A stretch of DNA of 10,803 nucleotides. Source: Candidatus Hydrogenedentota bacterium. Its GTDB lineage: Bacteria > Spirochaetota > Leptospiria > Turneriellales > J094. The translations under genes and the position numbers were made by a program. Numbering within the stretch: the first letter of the stretch is position 1; every line of letters begins with the position of its first letter. Shown here piece by piece: positions 5,131 to 10,803 of the stretch. The stretch lies in contig RFJE01000213.1 of the NCBI GenBank assembly GCA_003695005.1, positions 1-10,803 of the forward strand, read 5' to 3'. The notes beneath the pieces were generated by a model. It saw only the letters and a list, made by a program, of their open reading frames with translations, searched no databases and was not told the origin of the DNA.

Positions 5131-6683
5131 TGAAAAACTTTGTAGAAATTATGGATACTACATTAAGAGATGGCGAGCAAACACAAAATGTCTCGTTTAC
5201 ACCGGAAGAAAAACTTCACATTGCCAAATTGCTTTTAGGCAAATTAAATGTACCGCGTATAGAAGTATCTTCTGCAAGGGTATCCGAAGGCGAAAAAAAT
5301 TCAGTTAAGCTCATTACAAAGTGGGCTAAAAAAAATAACATGCGAGATAAAGTCGAAGTGCTTGGATTCGTAGATGGGGGAAAGTCTATTGATTGGATTC
5401 GCGAAGCCGGTGGTCGGGTTTTAAACTTGCTTACGAAAGGAAGCTTAAAGCATTTAAAAGGCCAACTTGGTAAAACGCCAAAACAGCATTTTCAAGACAT
5501 TGCGAAAGTAATTCAATATGCTCACTCGCACCGTTTTGTGGTAAATGTCTATATGGAAGATTGGTCGAACGGCTATCGCGATTCCCGTGACTATAGTTAT
5601 GACATGACACAGTTTTTAATAGAAGCAGGTGCTCGCAGAATTATGCTGCCGGATACTCTCGGGGTAATGGTGCCGAGAGAAGTTTACGAAGCACTTTGCG
5701 ATTTAACAGAGCGCTTTCCGAATGCGCACTTTGATTTTCATCCGCATAATGATTATGGTTTAGGAACAGCGAATGTATTAGAAGCGATCCGCGGTGGAGC
5801 AAAAGGAGTTCATGCCACGGTTAACTGTTTAGGAGAGAGAACAGGCAATGCAGCATTAGAGCAAATTGTACCGGGAATTCATGATCATTTAAAAAAGAAA
5901 ACCGGAGTAAAAGAAAAGTATCTTTACTTAATTTCTCATGTAGTAGAAACGTTTTCTGGCAAAAGAGTGGCAGCAAATGCACCCATTGTTGGCGAAGATG
6001 TTTTTACACAAACCGCAGGAATTCATGCCGATGGTGATAAAAAAGGCGGATTATACGAAAATCCTTTAAAGCCTGACCGCTTTGGCCGGACAAGACAATA
6101 TGCACTTGGTAAGTTAGCAGGTAAAGCTTCGTTAGAGCAAAACTTAAAGCGCCTTGGGATGGAACTATCACCCGAAAATTTTAATAAAGTCTTACAAAAA
6201 ATTATTGAGCTAGGTGACCAAAAGAAAATTGTAACACCCGAAGAGCTTCCCTTTATTATTAGTGATGTATTAGATTTGCCCGAAGAAAAAGCTGTGCGCA
6301 TAAAGCAAGTTTCCATTTTATCCGGAAAAGGGATTGCGCCGGTATGTACCATGAGCATTGAGTATAAAGGAAATGTAAGCAAAGTAACAGGTTCCGGAGA
6401 TGGCGGGTATGATGCCTTTATGACAGCGTTACGAGCTTGGGCTAAAAAGAATCACATTGATTTGCCAACTTTAAAAGACTATGAAGTAAGAATTCCACCG
6501 GGGGGAAAAACTTCTGCTTTAGTCGAGTGTAAAATTACCTGGGATTATCGCTTAATGGGAAAGCAAAAAGATTTTATGTTTTCCGATTTAACGACAAGAG
6601 GCTTAAATCCCGACCAAACGATGGCAGCAGTGGAAGCCACGGAAAAAATGTTAAATATCTTATTAGGAAAAACAAAACCGTAA
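5130..6683 (+). CDS. cimA: (R)-citramalate synthase (LeuA/CimA family)
   Basis: This 517-residue enzyme is a DRE-TIM acyltransferase, condensing acetyl-CoA with a 2-oxoacid. MDTTLRDGEQT (8-18) holds catalytic R13 and metal ligand D14, with further ligands H204 and H206 in FHPHND. GERTGNAALEQ (235-245) is conserved, and the end carries the LeuA allosteric domain (DYEVRIPPGGKTSALVE and onward). Residues reported for pyruvate selection and catalysis in Leptospira citramalate synthase (L81, L104, Y144, E146, D304, L311, Y312, from memory) all appear here at a constant offset of three: L78, L101, Y141, E143, D301, L308, Y309. I therefore favour citramalate synthase, which starts isoleucine synthesis from pyruvate, over isopropylmalate synthase; the latter stays possible. 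Feedback control by the C-terminal domain is expected. AAAGGAG precedes the start. Confidence 0.85.
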   Translation: MKNFVEIMDTTLRDGEQTQNVSFTPEEKLHIAKLLLGKLNVPRIEVSSARVSEGEKNSVKLITKWAKKNNMRDKVEVLGFVDGGKSIDWIREAGGRVLNLLTKGSLKHLKGQLGKTPKQHFQDIAKVIQYAHSHRFVVNVYMEDWSNGYRDSRDYSYDMTQFLIEAGARRIMLPDTLGVMVPREVYEALCDLTERFPNAHFDFHPHNDYGLGTANVLEAIRGGAKGVHATVNCLGERTGNAALEQIVPGIHDHLKKKTGVKEKYLYLISHVVETFSGKRVAANAPIVGEDVFTQTAGIHADGDKKGGLYENPLKPDRFGRTRQYALGKLAGKASLEQNLKRLGMELSPENFNKVLQKIIELGDQKKIVTPEELPFIISDVLDLPEEKAVRIKQVSILSGKGIAPVCTMSIEYKGNVSKVTGSGDGGYDAFMTALRAWAKKNHIDLPTLKDYEVRIPPGGKTSALVECKITWDYRLMGKQKDFMFSDLTTRGLNPDQTMAAVEATEKMLNILLGKTKP

Positions 6684-7559
6684 ATGCAAACCTGGGCTTT
6701 TATTTATAAAAACAGTACATGGGATTTAATTCCCCCCTCTCGAAAAAAAAAGCTAAAAAAAGATTTTCCCAAAATGGCCGAAGATCTATACAATGTACAT
6801 AAAAAGCATTATGCAGCTGTAAAACATCTTTTACAATTTTTAAAACAGTTTCCTGTGCACATTAAACAAATAAAAAGGCATGAGCTACATACTAAAGATT
6901 TTAAAAATACTCATCTCGTCATTACTGCAGGGGGAGATGGCACCTTTTTATATGCTTCTCACTTTTTAGAGGAGATTCCTATTTTAGGGATTAATTCAGA
7001 ACCAAATTCTTCGGTAGGCCATTTTTGCACGGTTGCCTTTCCAGAAGGGAAAGAAAAACTCGCTTTCTTGCTTTCCAAGTTTTTAGAAAAAAAACCAGTT
7101 TTAAAACCACTGTACCGATTACAAATTCACTTAAATGGCAAAGCAATTGCGTACCCGGTACTAAACGATATATTAGTAGCTGAAGAAAATCCCGCCGCTA
7201 CAAGCCGATTTTTGCTTAAACTCAATAACAAAGAATATAACTATAAATGTTCCGGAGTGTGGATTGCAACAGCGTGGGGATCTTCAGCTGCATTTTCTTC
7301 TGCGGGAGGAAAAAAGTTTTCGGAAACCAACCAAAAAGGCGAAAAACAATTTGGAGTCCTCATCCGAGAGCCTTATGAAAAAATCCCAAAACAAGAAAAA
7401 ATGCGTTTTGTGGTAGAGACACAAAATCTAGAAATTATTTCAAAAATGATCAAAGGTAGAATTTATTTAGATGGCATGCATCGCCAACTACCCTTTGTAA
7501 TCGGGGATACTCTTTCCATTTCCATTTACAAAAAACCACTATGGCGGTTAGGCAAATAA
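6684..7559 (+). CDS. nadK: NAD kinase
   Basis: This 291-residue protein phosphorylates NAD (or NADH) to NADP(H) in the cytoplasm. ITAGGDGTFLYASH (80-93) holds the GGDGT signature (83-87) with catalytic D85. Next come NDILVAEE (161-168) for the conserved Asn-Asp, SGVWIATAWGSSAA (190-203) in place of the usual SG-ATPTGSTA, and YLDG (261-264) for the C-terminal DG motif. After GGDGT, bacterial NadK normally has GVNxGxLGFL; here it is LGINSEPNSSVGHFC, which resembles the plant NADH-kinase (NADK3) branch more than E. coli NadK. Preference for NADH is therefore possible. The start directly follows the cimA stop (TAA-ATG), with only a weak AGGA 15 nt or so upstream. NADPH is needed by both flanking biosynthetic pathways. 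Confidence 0.9.
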   Translation: MQTWAFIYKNSTWDLIPPSRKKKLKKDFPKMAEDLYNVHKKHYAAVKHLLQFLKQFPVHIKQIKRHELHTKDFKNTHLVITAGGDGTFLYASHFLEEIPILGINSEPNSSVGHFCTVAFPEGKEKLAFLLSKFLEKKPVLKPLYRLQIHLNGKAIAYPVLNDILVAEENPAATSRFLLKLNNKEYNYKCSGVWIATAWGSSAAFSSAGGKKFSETNQKGEKQFGVLIREPYEKIPKQEKMRFVVETQNLEIISKMIKGRIYLDGMHRQLPFVIGDTLSISIYKKPLWRLGK

Positions 7560-7596
7560 AATGGCTTTTCTTTCAAGCGTTCGTCGATAATAAAAT

Positions 7597-9279
7597 ATGC
7601 AACCCGAATGGGAACAGAATTTAAATAAGCTTCGTAAACTTCCAGTAGAAAAAAGGACAGTCCAAATCAATGGGATTTGGTATCACTCGAATCGAGATGC
7701 AGTTCGAGAAGCAAAAAGAAACTTAAAGCAGTTTGAGAATTTTTCTCACATTGTATTTGTAGGAGCTGGTTTAGGCCATTCTGTTTTTTTAGCAGAAAAA
7801 CTTCCCTTTGTTAAAAGTATCTTGTGGCTAGAAGCAGACCCCGAAATTCACTATTATATATCACACTTATATGGAAAGATAAGTAGCAAAAAAATACAGT
7901 ATTATTTTTGCGAAAACCCTTCTTTAGATACACTCGAAGAAATTCTTCCTTTTTTCCAAGGAAAGCCTGCGGAAAAAACTCTTATTTTTCCACATGCGCC
8001 TTCTTTAAAGGCAAGGGCAGAAAAAATGCAAAGACTGCTTTATCGTGTGCAGGATTTAATTAAAAAACGTTCTATCAATCAGGCTACTTTAATTAAATTT
8101 CAAAATTTATGGAACCAAAATATTTTATTAAATAGTTATGCTATTTATAAAAGCAAAAGCTTATATGATCTTGAAAACTTGTGGCAAGGACAACACTTTT
8201 TAATTGTAGGAGCCGGACCTTCGCTTTCTATGTCGTTAGAAAAAATCCGAAAGTATCAGGACTCTTTTGTTTTGCTTGCTGCCGATACCGCAGCCATTCC
8301 CCTTGCTAAAAATGGAATCGAATGTGATTTAGTGTTTGCAGCAGACCCGCAATGGCTAAACGTATATTTTGCACTCAATGAAAAAGTGACTCAATTTGCA
8401 TGGGCGCTTGACCCTGCGGTCTGCTCAAATCTCGTTCATTTTTTACACAAACACAATGCCAACCTTTATTTTTGGAAAAATCCTTTTGAGACGGCCAAGA
8501 TCTTTCAGCCAAAAAATGCTTATGAAGTGGCTCACGGTGGTAGTGCAAGCACGAATGCTTTTTCTTTTGCTATGGCCTGTAAGCCGGCGAGCATCACTCT
8601 CATTGGTCAGGATTTATCGTTTACGCAACAACTTGCTCACTTAAAAGGTGCTGTTTTAGAAGAAAAAAAGCATGAAGATCGTAGCCGATTCCAAACCGAA
8701 GAAATGCATAATTTTAAGCAGTTAAGTGCATTAGAAAAAATCCCTGTCCGTTCTATTACAGGCGAGAATGTATTTACGAATGCAAAGATGAAAGTTTTTA
8801 TAGATTGGTTTGAAAATCAGGCGCTGAATCATCCTGCTGTAAAAATGTATAATGCTACAGAAGCGGGTTGTCTTTTGCAGGGGTTTGATCATATCCCGTT
8901 AGAAAAAATTGTGGAGTTAGGATCTTTTTCTAAAAAAGTAAAAGTCAATCACTCTAAAATTTCTTTTTTTCAAAAAAGTTACCAGTCCATTCAAAGTGAT
9001 TTAAACCGCCTACAAAAAGAAACTATGTATTTAGCGGATGTGTACAATAAGCTAATGAAAAATTCTAAAAAGGATTTTCTTTTAAAGGAAGCGAGAAAGT
9101 TTCCACAAGCAAACCAAATGATTGGTTATGGAGCTCAAAAAGAAATATTAGAAATTACGGAAGGAACGGGGTCAGCGGAAAACGAAACGAAATTTTATGT
9201 TGCCTTATACAAAAGCAGTAAGCGCTTGCTTTCGTTTCTGAAAAAAGTTGACGGCTTGTTTCGACAAAAGACGCCGTAA
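7597..9279 (+). CDS. DUF115 motility-associated (Maf / MptE-like) glycosyltransferase
   Basis: A 560-residue member of the Maf/DUF115 family (PF01973), enzymes that in flagellated bacteria attach nonulosonic or related sugars to flagellin; a subset is annotated 6-hydroxymethylpterin pyrophosphokinase MptE-like. An N-terminal Rossmann-like part contains IVFVGAGLGHSVF (52-64). The core includes FLIVGAGPSLSMS (201-213), VLLAADTAAIPL (225-236), DLVFAADP (244-251), GGSASTNAF (314-322) and ITLIGQDLSFT (333-343), all hallmarks of the family. The C-terminal 130 residues are helical. An in-frame stop (7591-7593) makes 7597 the first ATG; no Shine-Dalgarno sequence is seen in the 37-nt gap after nadK. 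It ends the operon, and a terminator-like composite repeat follows. Flagellin as target is inferred from the family; no flagellar gene is in the window. Confidence 0.88.
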   Translation: MQPEWEQNLNKLRKLPVEKRTVQINGIWYHSNRDAVREAKRNLKQFENFSHIVFVGAGLGHSVFLAEKLPFVKSILWLEADPEIHYYISHLYGKISSKKIQYYFCENPSLDTLEEILPFFQGKPAEKTLIFPHAPSLKARAEKMQRLLYRVQDLIKKRSINQATLIKFQNLWNQNILLNSYAIYKSKSLYDLENLWQGQHFLIVGAGPSLSMSLEKIRKYQDSFVLLAADTAAIPLAKNGIECDLVFAADPQWLNVYFALNEKVTQFAWALDPAVCSNLVHFLHKHNANLYFWKNPFETAKIFQPKNAYEVAHGGSASTNAFSFAMACKPASITLIGQDLSFTQQLAHLKGAVLEEKKHEDRSRFQTEEMHNFKQLSALEKIPVRSITGENVFTNAKMKVFIDWFENQALNHPAVKMYNATEAGCLLQGFDHIPLEKIVELGSFSKKVKVNHSKISFFQKSYQSIQSDLNRLQKETMYLADVYNKLMKNSKKDFLLKEARKFPQANQMIGYGAQKEILEITEGTGSAENETKFYVALYKSSKRLLSFLKKVDGLFRQKTP

Positions 9280-9285
9280 GAGTTT

Positions 9286-9320
9286 ATTCAGCGATACGGC
9301 GAAACGCCGTATCGCTGAAT
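9286..9320. repeat. Perfect 16-bp palindrome of composite repeat copy 2
   Basis: ATTCAGCGATACGGCG (9286-9301), loop AAA, CGCCGTATCGCTGAAT (9305-9320). It begins 7 nt after the DUF115 stop codon. The outer CAGCGAT/ATCGCTG matches the palindrome at 3394-3426, and the inner stem has changed on both arms. The plus strand continues TTTGAATAAAA, with no clean T-tract. Confidence 0.85.
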
Positions 9321-9333
9321 TTGAATAAAAAAT

Positions 9334-9435
9334 GGGAAAAAAGTCCTGCTCGTGCTCAAACAGTCCTCGTCCCTCACCTTTTTCTACGAAAAAGATGAGG
9401 CACTGCGGAACTGCGCCGAGCAGGACTTTTTTCCC
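9334..9435. terminator. Nested hairpin, probable terminator behind the argJ-DUF115 operon
   Basis: GGGAAAAAAGTCCTGCTCG (9334-9352) is a perfect 19-bp complement of 9417-9435. On the plus strand the stem CGAGCAGGAC runs into TTTTTT, as in an intrinsic terminator, and the A6 tract gives the mirror image on the minus strand. Inside is a second hairpin, 9372-9384 against 9388-9400, with a TAC loop and 12 of 13 pairs matched. The position after the last operon gene and before gcvP fits termination, although the long interior is unusual for one. Confidence 0.65.
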
Positions 9436-9489
9436 TTAACCAAGAATTGCTAGAGCTTACTTTTTAAAGGGTAGCTACAAGGAGAAATT

Positions 9490-10803
9490 ATGGGATATGC
9501 TGAAAGACACATCGGGCCTACAGACGCCGAGCAAAAGGAAATGTTAAAAGTACTTCATCTTCAAAGTTTAGAGGAACTTGTGCAAAAGACAATTCCAAAG
9601 AATATTTTACTTTCCGACGAAGAAAAACCAAAATTGCCAAAAGGAAAATCCGAGCAGGAAGTACTAGCAGAGTTACGAGAATTAGCTAAACAAAATAAAC
9701 CATTAAAAAGTTTTTACGGATATGGCTATTACGGTACGCACACACCTGCGGTTATCCAGCGGGGTATTTTAGAAAATCCAGGTTGGTATACACAATATAC
9801 ACCTTACCAAAGCGAAATTTCACAAGGACGATTAGAAGCTCTTTTAAACTTTCAAACCATGGTCGCCGATTTAACATCGCTACCAATTGCTAATGCGTCT
9901 TTATTAGATGAAGCGACAGCAGCTGCGGAAGCCGCTTCGATGATGCTTCGGTTACGTCCAAAGGAAAAAAAGGATGCTAAAACGCTTTTATGTCATGAGG
10001 GTATATTTGAGCATACATTAGATGTGGTAAAAAACCGAATGAGTAGATTTGGTATTGAAGTAAAAGTTCTTCCTGCAAAGGAGATACAAAAAGATCTGTC
10101 AGCAGAAAATGTTTTTGGAGTGTTATGGCAAATTCCGGAAAAAAACGGGGAACTTTCTTTAGCTGATGCGCAAGAAGCTGTAAAGATAGCAAAAACAAAT
10201 ACTGTACAGACAGCAGCAATTTGTGATATTTTAGCTTTAACTTTAATTACACCACCAGGAGAACTTGGTTTTGATATCGCTGTAGGATCTACACAGAGGT
10301 TTGGTGTTCCAATGGGCTTTGGTGGACCACATGCAGCGTATATGGCTGCTACGGAACATTATACGCGACAGATGCCAGGCCGAATTATTGGCATTTCTAA
10401 AGATAGACGTGGGCACAAAGCATACCGCATGTCCTTACAGACACGCGAGCAGCACATCCGTCGCGAAAAAGCAACGTCGAATATTTGTACGGCACAAGCA
10501 CTTTTAGCCATTATGGCATCCATGTATGCTGTATGGCATGGTCCAGAAGGGCTTAAAAATATTGCTAGCGATGTACATTCTTTTGCATCTCGCTTTTATG
10601 CTGCTTTGCAGAACAAAGGAATCATTGCAGAAAATACTTCTTTTTTTGACTGTGTTACGTTTTCCTATCCCGAAGAAAAGGCACAAAAAGTATTACAGCA
10701 AGCTTATGAAGCAGGCTTTTTGCTGCAATATAACAAGAAAAAACAAACATTTAGCATTAATTTTGATGAAACCACAACCGAAGAAGATTTTAAAAAATTA
10801 TTA
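9490..10803 (+). CDS. gcvP: Glycine dehydrogenase (decarboxylating), P-protein, 3'-truncated by window edge
   Basis: The first 438 residues of the PLP-dependent P-protein of the glycine cleavage system, which decarboxylates glycine and passes the aminomethyl group to lipoyl-GcvH. Family landmarks appear in order: RHIGPTDAEQKEML (6-19), FYGYGYYGTHTP (75-86), PYQSEISQGRLEALLNFQTM (105-124), DEATAAAEA (140-148), GFGGPHAAYMA (276-286), and PGRIIGISKDRRG then AYRMSLQTREQHIRREKATS (296-330). The length before the edge and these motifs suit the long, single-chain form of about 950 residues. The PLP lysine lies in the missing C-terminal half. A clear AAGGAG sits 6 nt before the ATG. Its neighbours gcvT and gcvH are not upstream, and the 54 nt between the repeat and the ATG leave no room for a glycine riboswitch. 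Confidence 0.95.
   Translation, partial: MGYAERHIGPTDAEQKEMLKVLHLQSLEELVQKTIPKNILLSDEEKPKLPKGKSEQEVLAELRELAKQNKPLKSFYGYGYYGTHTPAVIQRGILENPGWYTQYTPYQSEISQGRLEALLNFQTMVADLTSLPIANASLLDEATAAAEAASMMLRLRPKEKKDAKTLLCHEGIFEHTLDVVKNRMSRFGIEVKVLPAKEIQKDLSAENVFGVLWQIPEKNGELSLADAQEAVKIAKTNTVQTAAICDILALTLITPPGELGFDIAVGSTQRFGVPMGFGGPHAAYMAATEHYTRQMPGRIIGISKDRRGHKAYRMSLQTREQHIRREKATSNICTAQALLAIMASMYAVWHGPEGLKNIASDVHSFASRFYAALQNKGIIAENTSFFDCVTFSYPEEKAQKVLQQAYEAGFLLQYNKKKQTFSINFDETTTEEDFKKLL

Larger units (their letters stand above)
9286..9456. repeat. Composite hairpin repeat, copy 2
   Basis: The order on the plus strand is: perfect palindrome (9286-9320), AT-rich spacer, long stem (9334-9435), then a 24-nt tail with 17 matches to copy 1. 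It is homologous to 3281-3427 in reverse orientation. The 17-mer TGCTCAAACAGTCCTCG (9353-9369) and 14-mer CTGCGGAACTGCGC (9403-9416) are identical in both copies. Between them, copy 2 has 33 nt (9370-9402) where copy 1 has 7. It occupies most of the gap between the DUF115 gene and gcvP. Confidence 0.75.

Noticed and set aside
6023..6382. 119-codon minus-strand open frame opposite cimA
   Set aside because: It is antisense to well-conserved cimA sequence, with no motif or start signal.
7561..7590. Nine-codon frame (MAFLSSVRR) between nadK and the DUF115 gene
   Set aside because: It is too short, has no ribosome-binding site of its own, and nothing beyond chance supports it.
3281..9456. The inverted repeats as ends of a transposon or integrative element carrying argJ to DUF115
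   Set aside because: No transposase, integrase or target-site duplication is visible, and the enclosed genes are ordinary chromosomal metabolism in one coupled operon.
9437..9489. Glycine riboswitch ahead of gcvP
   Set aside because: Only about 50 nt separate the repeat from the ATG, too short for a glycine aptamer, and no matching conserved core is seen.
9977..10219. 80-codon minus-strand open frame opposite gcvP
   Set aside because: It is antisense to conserved gcvP; its leucine-rich translation is a by-product of that coding strand.

Overview
The window is AT-rich, densely packed bacterial chromosome from a diderm that probably belongs to, or lies near, the Leptospira group of spirochaetes. 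That placement is inference. It rests mainly on a citramalate/isopropylmalate synthase that closely resembles the Leptospira citramalate synthase as I remember it, plus a motility-associated DUF115 glycosyltransferase. There is no rRNA, CRISPR array, transposase or phage gene.

Left third, minus strand (1-3190): one apparently continuous unit reads right to left: tRNA-Thr(GGT), rpmG, tRNA-Trp(CCA), secE, nusG, an EPS-type MarR/winged-helix regulator, a MNT-fold nucleotidyltransferase, a short HEPN-like remnant, a Wzm/TagG-type polysaccharide export permease, and a second MNT nucleotidyltransferase cut by the window edge. The first half is the normal translation/transcription neighbourhood. After nusG, where rplKAJL-rpoBC usually follow, the DNA instead becomes a surface-polysaccharide locus. 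From secE leftward most junctions are ATGA or TAATG overlaps; the exception is nusG/regulator, separated by 22 nt with a perfect TTGACA hexamer.

Middle and right, plus strand (3491-9279): argJ, a small membrane-anchored protein of unknown function, a cimA-like synthase, an NAD kinase and a DUF115 (Maf/MptE-like) glycosyltransferase. The first four are start/stop-coupled, and the last follows after 37 nt. This links arginine and isoleucine/leucine precursor synthesis with NADPH supply, with a probable flagellin glycosyltransferase at the end. After a short gap comes gcvP (glycine cleavage P-protein), cut by the right edge.

The most unusual structure is a pair of composite hairpin repeats, about 150-170 bp each, in inverted orientation at both ends of the argJ-to-DUF115 block (about 3281-3427 and 9286-9456). 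Each joins a short perfect palindrome to a long A-tract/T-tract stem that could terminate transcription in both directions. The stems differ by compensatory base changes, and an inner hairpin has been swapped for an unrelated one, which suggests selection on structure. One copy lies between two divergent promoters and the other between two genes read in the same direction.
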